From Sedimentisphaerales bacterium (GTDB lineage: Bacteria; Planctomycetota; Phycisphaerae; Sedimentisphaerales; SM23-30), in contig DAOVXR010000039.1 in assembly GCA_030636065.1 (NCBI GenBank), forward strand, positions 1 through 9,595: a DNA stretch of 9,595 nucleotides, given 5' to 3'. The notes beneath the pieces are model-generated. The model was not told the origin of the DNA and did no database searches. It worked only from the letters and a program-made list of their open reading frames with translations. The translations under genes were made by a program, and so were the position numbers. Shown here piece after piece: positions 1-6,755 of the stretch (within the stretch, counting starts at the first letter, position 1; each line of letters opens with the position of its first letter).

Positions 1-98
1 ATGTGTCCGATTCTCATATTCATGTGGCCGGCCTGGATAATTGTCTCCAGGGTATATGTATAGCGGTTGAACACGTGTAATTTCATAGCGGCCTCGGC
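1..98 (-). pseudogene. Continuation of the family 2 glycosyltransferase frame beyond the in-frame TAA
   Basis: Read in the same frame past the TAA at 99-101, the minus strand stays open to the window edge. It encodes a peptide containing AEAAMKLHVF, then NRYTYTLETIIQAG, then HMNMRIGH. In this family the SGFRAY motif is normally followed by a serine, then a short helix (REAA-like) and a TYTLETIIQAG-like stretch, so this is the expected next part of the same protein. No base shift is needed to join it; one substitution (a TCA serine codon to TAA) would explain the break. The rest of the gene lies outside the window. It could be a true nonsense mutation, an assembly or read error, or, less likely, a read-through codon. 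Confidence 0.75.
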
Positions 99-581
99 TT
101 AGTAAGCCCGGAAGCCGCTGGTCGTATCAGGTATGTCAGTACCGGAAAACTGTCGGACCACTCGGCTGCCGAGTCGCTGGAGCCTTTTCTTAAGCCAGGA
201 AAAATGCTCTATTTCCCTTATGGGCCTGGCTCCCACCACAATATCCTGTTGGCCCGCCACGATCGGAGCAATCAGGTCCCTGATGCAACCGCCCTGATAT
301 TGGTTGTCGCCGTCGGTATTGACTATGACATCGGCCCCAAGCTCCAGGCACCGGTGGACGCCAGCCAGAAACGCAGTCGCCAGTCCCTGATTGGAGCCGA
401 GACTGAGCACGTGGTGTACTCCCAGTTGCCGGGCTACTTCCACGGTGTTATCGGAACTACCGTCGTCAATGACGAGATATTCGATAATATCTACGCCGGG
501 CAGATCACGCGGCAGGTCCCTGATAACCTCAGGGAGCGTTTTTTCCTCGTTAAAACAAGGTATTTGGATTATAAGCTTCAT
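99..581 (-). CDS. Family 2 glycosyltransferase (DPM1/polyprenyl-phosphate type), ended by a premature TAA
   Basis: This encodes the catalytic N-terminal domain of a GT-A fold glycosyltransferase of the type that transfers a sugar from a nucleotide donor to a polyprenyl phosphate or glycan at the inner membrane. Visible motifs are the N-terminal IPCFNEE (residues 7-13), [10 protein letters not shown] (37-46, nucleotide binding), NTDGDNQ (88-94, metal and donor binding, DxD-like) and DTTSGFRAY (152-160). The 160-residue product stops just after SGFRAY, where relatives continue for 100 or more residues, often with membrane helices. The ATG at 579-581 lies 27 bases after the stop of the pyruvyl transferase gene, so the two are probably co-transcribed. 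The ribosome site is weak (a GAGAAAG-like stretch about 6 bases upstream). The family call is confident; the sugar and acceptor are unknown, and whether this shortened product works is doubtful. Confidence 0.88.
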   Translation of the reverse strand: MKLIIQIPCFNEEKTLPEVIRDLPRDLPGVDIIEYLVIDDGSSDNTVEVARQLGVHHVLSLGSNQGLATAFLAGVHRCLELGADVIVNTDGDNQYQGGCIRDLIAPIVAGQQDIVVGARPIREIEHFSWLKKRLQRLGSRVVRQFSGTDIPDTTSGFRAY

Positions 582-608
582 CGATGCTTTCTCATTTTCG
601 CAATAGTT

Positions 609-1697
609 CTATTGTAAAATCGACAAGTTGGCTTTCATGTATCGAATCCATTCTTTTTCGGAGTTTTTCCCGTGTTGCTCCAATGAATTTGACAATTTCG
701 CCACATCGGTATTTTTCATTATCTTCAGTATATCCTCGCCCGCTTCCACGATACGACTGAGAAATAATTCCGTTGTAGTTGATCTTAAGTTCTTTTTGAT
801 CATTATATTTGGTATATGCAGTGATGACGCCAGCCCGCAACCGTGAACTCGGGTGGAAACCACAAAATCAAACTCGGATAAGATTGAAGGCCATTTTTCC
901 GCACGAAATTCGTAAATATAATTTTCCGCCGGAAGCAGACTTTTAATCTTCACATAATCCTGCCAGGAAAAACACGCAATTTTTATACCAGGAAATGCTT
1001 TCTTGACTTTATGATACTCGCCAATCACATATTCCAGAATTTCCATAGAAAGCCCGTCATATCCACGTTTGATTTCCTGCCCCTGGATAATAAAAAGAAC
1101 GTTTCTGATATCGGTTACAATTTTTTTGTAACTCGCATCTGCGGCATCTGCGGAAAATAAGGCAGGGCAAGGCAATAATACCGGCTTATTTGCCGGGGGT
1201 ATGTAATCAAAAGTCCTTTTGTTTCTGGTTATTATCATATCTGTGTTGTTCTTAAACGTGTGTAGAACCAATTTGTTCAATTGAACCATTTTTGTTCCTA
1301 TCCCAACACCAAGATAAGCACATCGCTTGTCATATTTATTTATGCCCATATAAATTTCATTGGTAACATAGCGACCTCCCAACTGTAAATATCGGGCCAG
1401 TGTGTTCTTGAAGCTCGGCTTTCCAATTGAAGATATTATGTCAGATACACACCCTTTGTTTTGCCACCAGGCGGGCGACCCGGCAAATACTACATAATCG
1501 ATTAAGTCCCAATCTACGAAATCAAAGGAATTATCCAATGAAGTCCTTTGGCTCTTCCGGTCGAGAAACGGATGCCTGTTGGCGATTACGGCATTATATT
1601 GCAATCCCAAAACCCTGAACAGATTTTCCAGCCCCATCAGGATAAACTCATCGCCGGGGTTATATTGCCTGGTTGTCGAGAACAAAATATTTTTCAT
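609..1697 (-). CDS. Polysaccharide pyruvyl transferase family protein
   Basis: This 362-residue protein has the layout of the polysaccharide pyruvyl transferase family (PF04230, CsaB/WcaK/EpsI-like), which adds pyruvate ketals from phosphoenolpyruvate to sugars of surface polysaccharides; some members are uncharacterised. Supporting features are the N-terminal MKNILFSTTRQYNPGDEF with the family's nucleotide-binding-like 'N-x-GDE' turn (residues 13-17), the DYVVFAGSPAWW strand-turn (67-78), LGVGIGTK (129-136), a TRNKRTFDY segment (157-165), and the hallmark C-terminal STRVHGCGLASS (281-292) followed by IPNIMI. Length is typical. The start ATG (1695-1697) has no clear Shine-Dalgarno sequence but overlaps the stop of a short upstream frame as ATGA, which could couple its translation. 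The glycosyltransferase follows 27 bases downstream. The family is clear; the exact acceptor sugar, and whether it really transfers pyruvate, cannot be read from the sequence. Confidence 0.82.
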   Translation of the reverse strand: MKNILFSTTRQYNPGDEFILMGLENLFRVLGLQYNAVIANRHPFLDRKSQRTSLDNSFDFVDWDLIDYVVFAGSPAWWQNKGCVSDIISSIGKPSFKNTLARYLQLGGRYVTNEIYMGINKYDKRCAYLGVGIGTKMVQLNKLVLHTFKNNTDMIITRNKRTFDYIPPANKPVLLPCPALFSADAADASYKKIVTDIRNVLFIIQGQEIKRGYDGLSMEILEYVIGEYHKVKKAFPGIKIACFSWQDYVKIKSLLPAENYIYEFRAEKWPSILSEFDFVVSTRVHGCGLASSLHIPNIMIKKNLRSTTTELFLSRIVEAGEDILKIMKNTDVAKLSNSLEQHGKNSEKEWIRYMKANLSILQ

Positions 1698-1969
1698 ATG
1701 ACGTTAACCAACAAAGATGTAAAAATGTTCTGATTGCTTACATTGGGGAAATTCCGGTTGAAGATAAGATTGCTGCTGAAAACGTATTGATCCGTCTGCC
1801 GTATGCGGAAGCCATTCCCCAAGGTTGTTGCCTCTAATTTGTTTATAGCAAGACACTTACATTGCCACCCTTTCTGTGAAAGCCCTTTTTGCCGATTCCG
1901 ATAACTCATAATAAATAATATAATAACTGTGCATCGATATTCTACTATAAACACAGCAGAAACTACCAT
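1694..1969 (-). CDS. Doubtful small ORF of 91 residues upstream of the pyruvyl transferase gene
   Basis: I do not recognise this product. The N-terminal 21 residues are largely hydrophobic (MVVSAVFIVEY, then TVIILFIM), followed by a basic polar stretch and an Asn-rich tail. Two things favour it being translated: a GAGG about 4 bases before its ATG (1967-1969), and the 4-base ATGA overlap with the next gene, which itself lacks a good ribosome site. Against it are the lack of any family resemblance and an equally plausible opposite-strand frame over the same bases. It may be a leader ORF, a remnant or chance. Confidence 0.22.
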   Translation of the reverse strand: MVVSAVFIVEYRCTVIILFIMSYRNRQKGLSQKGWQCKCLAINKLEATTLGNGFRIRQTDQYVFSSNLIFNRNFPNVSNQNIFTSLLVNVI

Positions 1970-2144
1970 AATACCTCGATAAACTCAAGGGCCAAAAAAC
2001 TCCAGTCCAGCTACGTCGCTTCGTTGGGCATCATTGTTTGACAAATCAGCAAAATAAGGATATACAGGTGTTTGAACAGGCAGGAACGAATATTATTTAT
2101 TGGTATTTTTATCCTCATTTTTTGAGGTATGTGGAAAGTTTATT
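1698..2144. other. Divergent intergenic region of about 450 bases
   Basis: This stretch separates the minus-strand glycan genes from the plus-strand methyltransferase operon. It contains the doubtful minus-strand small ORF, an opposing plus-strand open stretch (about 1646-1837, no ATG) and, near its right end, a good plus-strand promoter. The part from about 1890 to 1980 is AT-rich. I found no convincing minus-strand sigma-70 promoter, tRNA, terminator or repeat family in it. Confidence 0.6.
2038..2066 (+). promoter_or_regulatory. Sigma-70-type promoter for the methyltransferase/glycosyltransferase operon
   Basis: An exact TTGACA (2038-2043) is followed after 17 bases by TATACA (2061-2066), a one-mismatch -10 box. 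Transcription would start near 2073, giving a leader of about 70 bases before the ATG at 2145. Spacing and position fit the start of the plus-strand operon. Confidence 0.6.
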
Positions 2145-2858
2145 ATGGTCGATGAAAATGAAATAAAGGATTGGTATGACCAAAAATATTGCTGCGCAGG
2201 TGGAAATCCTTGGCGTTCCTGCCAGACCTACAATGTAATTCTGGATTACCTTAGGGTCGAAAAAGATAAAAAATTATTAGATGTTGCTTGTGGCACTGGA
2301 TTCCTTCTCAATGCTGCCACAGACCGGGACTTGAAAACCTGTGGTGTTGACATCTCTGAAGAGGCGGTGAAAATTGCCCGCCGGAACTCCCCCCACTCCC
2401 TGATCAAAGCAGGTAAGGGAGAAATACTCGATTTTCCCAGTGATTATTTTGACTATGTGACTTGTCTGGGGGCACTGGAGCATTTTCTGGACATCGAAAA
2501 GGGAATTGACGAAATGTTACGCGTAGGCAAAGCAAACGCAACGTACTGCATTGTCGTGCCAAATATCAACTATATATATTGGATAATCAGGGGCAAAAAG
2601 GGGACGGAACAATCCGATATCAATGAAAAATTATACTCTTTGGACAAATGGGGGGAAATTTTCAACCGGAAGGGATGGGAAATAGCCAATATTTATCAAG
2701 ATCGGGAATATTTCAAACACCTTAAGATTTTTTCTTCCATGAATCCACTATTGATTATCCTGAAAATGATTGCCAAATTTACATATTTTGCTATTCCTCT
2801 CCGATATACATATCAATTTGTTTTTCTCATGAGAAAAAAGGGGAACCATTTATTGTGA
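2145..2858 (+). CDS. Class I SAM-dependent methyltransferase
   Basis: This is a 237-residue Rossmann-fold methyltransferase that probably O- or N-methylates a sugar or lipid intermediate of the neighbouring glycan pathway. Motif I is LLDVACGTGFLL (residues 44-55), the SAM-binding glycine loop. The acidic end of strand 2 is in GVDIS (67-71), FDYVTCLGALEHF (102-114) is the typical motif after the adenine pocket, and VVPN (137-140) follows. The C-terminus is hydrophobic and basic (about 200-237), possibly touching the membrane. I chose the ATG at 2145 because GGAAAG (2133-2138) lies 6 bases upstream; the in-frame TTG at 2100 would add 15 hydrophobic residues with no ribosome site. The stop overlaps the next gene's start (GTGA), so the two are probably translationally coupled. 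The substrate is unknown. Confidence 0.85.
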   Translation: MVDENEIKDWYDQKYCCAGGNPWRSCQTYNVILDYLRVEKDKKLLDVACGTGFLLNAATDRDLKTCGVDISEEAVKIARRNSPHSLIKAGKGEILDFPSDYFDYVTCLGALEHFLDIEKGIDEMLRVGKANATYCIVVPNINYIYWIIRGKKGTEQSDINEKLYSLDKWGEIFNRKGWEIANIYQDREYFKHLKIFSSMNPLLIILKMIAKFTYFAIPLRYTYQFVFLMRKKGNHLL

Positions 2859-3955
2859 AAATCCTTATTTTTTTCGCTTCTGGCTTAGGCGATGCTCTCT
2901 TTGTCGGCCCTACTATTTTTGCCATCAAGGAGCTATATCCTGGGGCTAAAATTACCGCCGTAGTGCCACGGTTAAAATTTAACAGGTTTGTACTGGAAGA
3001 AGTTCTCCCGTTTGATCAAATTCTTCTTTTGGAAAGACCCAAGCTATATTCCCTTGTTTCAATTCTTTCGTATATTTTACGTTTTACGAAATTACTCCTC
3101 TATATAAGACAAGAAAAATTCGATAAGGCCATTGCTACCGTGCAAGCCCAGCTTCCTGACCAGTACCTGTTGATGCTGTTGTCCGGGGCCAAACAGCGGT
3201 TAGGCCCCGTATTATGGCGTCGAAAGAGAAATATATACCGCTTTCTCTTAACGAACGTATTCGGACTGGGTCAGAGGGAGCATGTATATTATGATCATTT
3301 TAGCATTATTTGTACTCTGGGTAAGCAACTCCCCATTGGCAGATATATAACCAAAGTTACAAATGCTCTGTACGCCAAAGGCGAACGCTTTACCTTTGTT
3401 CGCTCAACAGGCCGGCTGGTTGTCGTATTCCCTGGAAGTGGATCCCAGTCATATAAACGCTGGGATTGCATAAACTATATTAAGGTAATCCAGCACTTAA
3501 TCCAAAAATATCGTTGTAATGTCGTGGTAATTGGTGGTCCCGGGGAATATGATGCCAAGCTTTTATCCGAGCGTCTGGCGGAGAATGAATATTTTCATGA
3601 TCTGAATGGAAGGCTGACACTTACAGAAATTATTTGGCTGCTAAGACAAACAAATTTAGTCATTGCCAACGATAACGGTCTGCTTCATCTGGCGGAATTT
3701 CTGGATATACACACGATTGGCATATACCCATTGATGAATGGGAAATACGTATCCAAAAAATATATTGACGGGGAAACCAGGCATATTGTGATACCAACAG
3801 ATCAAAAAAGCAACGTAGCGGAATATTTACGCTGCCATGTTGGCAGAACGCGAAAGATGAAAAAGCTGTGTAAAAAAGTGCTGAAAAACATATCACCGGA
3901 ACAAATAATATTGGAAATAGAGAACCACAATATGTTATTTGATTTACTCGACTGA
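2855..3955 (+). CDS. Family 9 glycosyltransferase (ADP-heptose:LPS heptosyltransferase-like)
   Basis: This 366-residue GT-B enzyme belongs to the family of WaaC/WaaF heptosyltransferases, which add a sugar from a nucleotide donor to the lipopolysaccharide core or a related envelope glycan on the cytoplasmic side. The N-terminus MKILIFFASGLGDALFVGPT (1-20) contains the GLGD turn whose Asp (D13) matches the catalytic base position of WaaC. The C-terminal donor domain has VFPGSGSQSYKRW (191-203), VVVIGGPGE (223-231) and NDNGLLHLA (272-280), the family's donor-site motif (usually TDSGPMHLA). The start is a GTG at 2855 overlapping the methyltransferase stop by 4 bases. Length is normal. The real sugar need not be heptose, because many relatives in surface-glycan clusters use other donors. 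Confidence 0.87.
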   Translation: MKILIFFASGLGDALFVGPTIFAIKELYPGAKITAVVPRLKFNRFVLEEVLPFDQILLLERPKLYSLVSILSYILRFTKLLLYIRQEKFDKAIATVQAQLPDQYLLMLLSGAKQRLGPVLWRRKRNIYRFLLTNVFGLGQREHVYYDHFSIICTLGKQLPIGRYITKVTNALYAKGERFTFVRSTGRLVVVFPGSGSQSYKRWDCINYIKVIQHLIQKYRCNVVVIGGPGEYDAKLLSERLAENEYFHDLNGRLTLTEIIWLLRQTNLVIANDNGLLHLAEFLDIHTIGIYPLMNGKYVSKKYIDGETRHIVIPTDQKSNVAEYLRCHVGRTRKMKKLCKKVLKNISPEQIILEIENHNMLFDLLD

Positions 3956-4023
3956 ACCTGAACGGCAAAATTCAGTTAGCAGCAGCCGACAAATTCCGTT
4001 AAACATGGGTAGGGTGTATGTAC

Positions 4024-4040
4024 GATAGAGTTTGTCTATC
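4024..4040 (+). repeat. Small inverted repeat just before the membrane protein's ribosome site
   Basis: GATAGA (4024-4029) and TCTATC (4035-4040) form a 6-bp stem with a 5-base loop, ending 2 bases before the AAGAGG ribosome-binding site (4043-4048). There is no U-tract, so it is not a typical terminator. It could slightly influence initiation at the TTG start or be chance. Confidence 0.3.
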
Positions 4041-4054
4041 TTAAGAGGTTTAGG

Positions 4055-5035
4055 TTGAAGCGACTTAAAAAGATTTTATCTTTCCTTATAGTGATTGCCT
4101 GTGTTATTTATATCATCAGGTTTTTTTGTAAAAATCATGATTCCATTAAAGTAGCTATTCATCTGAACATCTGGACGATAATCAGTATCGTCCTGCTTTC
4201 GATTTTTTATCATCTTCTTCACAGTTATCGATTCCGACTGGTTTTGGAAAAATGTAGCGGCCGACGGCTCCCCTTTTTTCCGTGGTTCCGAATATACATT
4301 TTGGGCAGATTCTTCAACACAGCTTTCCCGCAAATGGGTAATATCTATCGTAGTGTACGCCTGAAACAGGATTACAATATTTCATATACGAAATACATCA
4401 GTGGGTTCGCCTCCTTTGCCTGGATGGATATGTCTTTGAACCTGATTATCGCGACGGCGCTGATTTTTATTCTCCGACCCGATATGAAAATAGGCGACAT
4501 AACCGCCTGGCTGTTCCTGCTGATTGCAGGTGTTATAGTCATGGCTGTGCCGGTACTGTCTGAAATAATCTTTCGCAGAACTAATATTAAGCAACCTTAT
4601 TTATCCTGGGTACACACGAAACTGTCGGAAGTACTGACTGTTACCGTAGCTAATCTCAGGGATTTGACCTTCCTTGCCAAAATAGTATTACTGGGCATGA
4701 TTGTGTTCGTTCGAACTTTGTTAATCTACTATATTTTATTCATGAGTTTGGAGATTCATATAGACCTGCCTGCACTTACCATATTCTACGTGCTATTTAA
4801 AATTAGCACCTTTATAAATGTAACCCCAGGTAATTTAGGCGTTCAGGAGATCGCTTTTGGTTTTCTCAGTGAACAAATCGGGGTTGGCATGACCTCTGGA
4901 ATCCTGCTTTCTATAATCACCCGAATTTTCAGCACTTCGGTGGTCATCTTGCTGGGTTTGCTTTTGGGAGGGGTTGACCTGTTACGACATCGCGAAGATT
5001 ACGTGAAATCGCAAGTTGGACCGTACCAAAACTAA
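4055..5035 (+). CDS. Multi-spanning membrane protein, LPG synthase TM region / AglD2-like (UPF0104)
   Basis: This 326-residue integral membrane protein resembles the transmembrane region shared with lysyl-phosphatidylglycerol synthase/flippase (MprF) and stand-alone relatives (PF03706). Such relatives often sit in glycan clusters, where a lipid-flipping or lipid-linked sugar role has been suggested. I see hydrophobic segments at about residues 7-24, 38-55, 118-139, 150-172, 207-229, 240-256 and 283-305. The conserved TPGNLGVQE motif (257-265) matches the family's P-x-G-x-x-G-x-x-E signature. Start: TTG at 4055 with AAGAGG (4043-4048) 6 bases upstream; no better ATG is nearby. It follows the family 9 glycosyltransferase after 99 bases and is probably in the same operon. 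The MprF catalytic aminoacyl-transfer domain is absent. The transported or modified lipid is unknown. Confidence 0.82.
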   Translation: MKRLKKILSFLIVIACVIYIIRFFCKNHDSIKVAIHLNIWTIISIVLLSIFYHLLHSYRFRLVLEKCSGRRLPFFPWFRIYILGRFFNTAFPQMGNIYRSVRLKQDYNISYTKYISGFASFAWMDMSLNLIIATALIFILRPDMKIGDITAWLFLLIAGVIVMAVPVLSEIIFRRTNIKQPYLSWVHTKLSEVLTVTVANLRDLTFLAKIVLLGMIVFVRTLLIYYILFMSLEIHIDLPALTIFYVLFKISTFINVTPGNLGVQEIAFGFLSEQIGVGMTSGILLSIITRIFSTSVVILLGLLLGGVDLLRHREDYVKSQVGPYQN

Positions 5036-5077
5036 TCATATAAATCAACAATGTAAAATATTATATGGAAAGTTTTA

Positions 5078-5107
5078 TTGACAAAAATGTCTGCCATGTG
5101 ATATAAT
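5078..5107 (+). promoter_or_regulatory. Near-perfect sigma-70 promoter with extended -10
   Basis: TTGACA (5078-5083) and TATAAT (5102-5107) both match consensus exactly, with an 18-base spacer, and TG at 5099-5100 makes an extended -10 (TGaTATAAT). Transcription would start near 5114, leaving a leader of about 110 bases before the surface-protein ATG at 5225. The leader contains a weak A/T hairpin (ATATAA 5166-5171 with TTATAT 5176-5181) but no riboswitch that I recognise. The promoter separates the surface-protein gene from the upstream glycan operon. Confidence 0.75.
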
Positions 5108-5224
5108 GACGAAAGGTATCTTTTGAGGTTTTTATCGTAAGTTGCAAACGTCGGCTCGGACGAAAATATAAGTTTTTATATCAGAATAGGTTACAGGTTG
5201 AAAACCGGAAAGGTCGGTGGATAT

Positions 5225-6145
5225 ATGATTAGAAAAAGCTACACAGCATGGATAGTGGCGGTGGTTTTAGTGTTGGCGGGCAGTTTGCAGGCCCTGACTA
5301 TTGTCGCTCCCAACGGCGGGGAAAAAATCGCTCCCGGCTCAACCTATGCCATTACCTGGGAAGATGGTGCAGGTGTCGCTGAGGTGATAATCGCGTATTC
5401 TATCGACGACGGCCAAAACTGGTCGGAAGTCGATCCGCCCAATGCCGGTAACAGCGGCAGTTACGACTGGCTGGTTCCGGATGTAGACTCGAACCAGTGT
5501 CTGGTCTATATTGTAGATGCGGATAATCCAATCGAATTTGACTTGAGTGACGATTTGTTCACTATTCGCGGCCCGCTGCATGTTGATGACGACGCCCCGT
5601 GCGATCCCGGCCCGGGCGATCCGGACGTGAGCGATCCATGCGAAGACGGCGGCATTGAACATCCCTTTGACAGTATTCAGGAGGCCATCGATGACGCCCA
5701 AAATAGTGATATGATTCTGGTTGCCGACGGCACATATACCGGTACAGGCAACCGTGACATCGACTTCAGGGGCAAAGCTGTTACGCTCCGTTCCCTGAAC
5801 GGCCCGGAGAACTGTATTATCGACTGCCAGGGAACACCATCGGAACCACATCGCGGGTTTTGGTTTGGCTCTGGCGAAGGAAACGGCTCCATCTTAGATG
5901 GTTTTACTATTACCAATGGATATGGACCAACAGAAAGTTTTGCAAACTTCACACGTTCGTCAGGTGGTGCAATCTTTACTATAAATAATTCTACCCCAAC
6001 TATCACGCGATGCCGGATTGTCGGTAATAGTGCTGCTTGTGGAGGTGGTTTACATTGTATAAAAAATGCTGAAATCAGAAATTGCATAATCACAGGCAAT
6101 TCTGCTGAAATTACGGGGGGGGGGTGTTTATTTTTGGGACCATAG
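5225..6145 (+). CDS. Secreted Kre9/KNH plus parallel beta-helix surface protein, 5' part (frame broken at a G10 run)
   Basis: As read, this gives 306 residues. Residues 1-23 form a signal peptide (basic MIRK, a hydrophobic core to about 19, and a likely cut after SLQA), so the product is exported. Residues 24-114 form a Kre9/KNH-like Ig-type module (VAPNGGEKIAPGSTYAITW, then GSYDWLVPDVDS, ending LFTI). An acidic Pro/Asp/Gly linker (120-145) leads into a right-handed parallel beta-helix: HPFDSIQEAIDDA (146-158), VADGTYTGTGN, DGFTITNGY, then turns of about 24 residues with NSA and GGG. The frame collapses after EITGGG into CLFLGP and a stop. Removing one G from the run at 6115-6124 joins it to the next segment, giving one 509-residue protein. 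I chose the ATG at 5225 (GGTGG just upstream) because the in-frame TTG at 5198 would place polar residues before the signal peptide. It may bind or degrade polysaccharide or act as an adhesin; no catalytic residues are identifiable. Confidence 0.8.
   Translation: MIRKSYTAWIVAVVLVLAGSLQALTIVAPNGGEKIAPGSTYAITWEDGAGVAEVIIAYSIDDGQNWSEVDPPNAGNSGSYDWLVPDVDSNQCLVYIVDADNPIEFDLSDDLFTIRGPLHVDDDAPCDPGPGDPDVSDPCEDGGIEHPFDSIQEAIDDAQNSDMILVADGTYTGTGNRDIDFRGKAVTLRSLNGPENCIIDCQGTPSEPHRGFWFGSGEGNGSILDGFTITNGYGPTESFANFTRSSGGAIFTINNSTPTITRCRIVGNSAACGGGLHCIKNAEIRNCIITGNSAEITGGGCLFLGP
6115..6124 (+). repeat. Ten-G homopolymer inside the beta-helix gene
   Basis: Ten consecutive G residues encode the GGG turn of one beta-helix coil. 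The same turn is encoded by GGAGGTGGT (6041-6049) and GGTGGTGGA (6195-6203) in neighbouring coils, so the run is not required by the protein. With 10 G the frame ends at 6145; with 9 (or 12) G it stays open to 6755. Poly-G runs of this size are prone to slippage during replication and also to sequencing error. Confidence 0.85.
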
Positions 6146-6755
6146 TTCTGTTATTAGTTACTGTACTATTACGAATAATTCAGCAGGGAAACACGGTGGT
6201 GGATTCCATTGCTATCGGCATAGCTATCCTACCATTAGCCAGTGTATAATATGGGGTAACACTGCACCTCTCGGACCGGAAGTGTCGTTAAAAAGCACAG
6301 TTTACCCATCAGAATTAACAGTTTTATACAGCAATGTAAAAGGTGGTCAGGCGGCGGCGTATGTCGAGTCTGGATGTACCTTAATTTGGGGCGAGGGTAA
6401 TATTGATGCTGATCCCTGTTTTGCCGATCCACAAGAGGGTGATTATCATCTTCGTTCGCGGCTTGGCCGTTATGTCCCGGTCGATCCGGCCGAGTTCGGC
6501 GGACAAAAGGGACTCTGGGCCAGGGATGATGTAACCAGTCCCTGTATCGACGCGGGCGATCCGGCGGTTAATCCTATGAATGAACTTATGCCCAATGGCG
6601 GCAGAGTGAACATTGGCGCCTACGGCGACACAGAACAAGCCGGCCTTAGCGAGTGGCGGATTAAGGGTGACATCAACCTGGACGGCATTGTAAATATGCT
6701 GGATTTGGCGGAACTGAGCGTCGATTGGCTTTGGACAGCGCCATGGTGGGAATAG
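6123..6755 (+). CDS. Same surface protein, 3' part: remaining beta-helix coils and dockerin-like C-terminus
   Basis: This is the continuation, in another frame, of the gene starting at 5225. It has no start of its own worth proposing; an in-frame ATG or GTG here would lack a ribosome site and begin in mid-repeat. It carries further beta-helix coils: VYFWDHSSVISYCTITNNSA, then KHGGGFHCYRHSYPTISQ, then CIIWGNTAP. Next is a region typical of planctomycete beta-helix proteins (NVKGG, ADPCFADPQEGDYHLRS, TSPCIDAGDPAVNP, GRVNIGAYGDTEQ). The last 29 residues hold one Ca-binding dockerin-like loop, GDINLDGIVNMLDLAEL, with D, N, D and D at loop positions 1, 3, 5 and 12, and end at PWWE. True dockerins carry two such loops, so this is a single, half-dockerin module. 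If the 10-G reading is real, this part is lost from the product. Confidence 0.78.
   Translation, partial: GVYFWDHSSVISYCTITNNSAGKHGGGFHCYRHSYPTISQCIIWGNTAPLGPEVSLKSTVYPSELTVLYSNVKGGQAAAYVESGCTLIWGEGNIDADPCFADPQEGDYHLRSRLGRYVPVDPAEFGGQKGLWARDDVTSPCIDAGDPAVNPMNELMPNGGRVNIGAYGDTEQAGLSEWRIKGDINLDGIVNMLDLAELSVDWLWTAPWWE

Noticed and set aside
204..617. Plus-strand open frame of 137 codons
   Set aside because: It is antisense to the family 2 glycosyltransferase, whose motifs are unambiguous.
2100..2144. TTG start for the methyltransferase with 15 extra residues
   Set aside because: It has no ribosome site, and a good GGAAAG sits before the ATG at 2145.
3961..4000. Terminator after the family 9 glycosyltransferase
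   Set aside because: Only a 5-base match (AACGG/CCGTT) with a long loop and no U-tract.
5108..5224. Riboswitch in the long leader of the surface-protein gene
   Set aside because: A GCAAAC and a few short stems suggested a c-di-GMP (GEMM) element, but the order and pairing of the conserved parts do not fit.
5339..5851. Minus-strand open frame of 170 codons across the beta-helix gene
   Set aside because: It is antisense to the clear signal-peptide/KNH/beta-helix coding sequence and shows no family motif.
6282..6755. Independent gene starting at an internal GTG of the 3' beta-helix part
   Set aside because: It would begin in mid-repeat with no ribosome site; the sequence upstream in the same frame back to the G10 tract is clearly coding, so this is the tail of the frameshifted gene.
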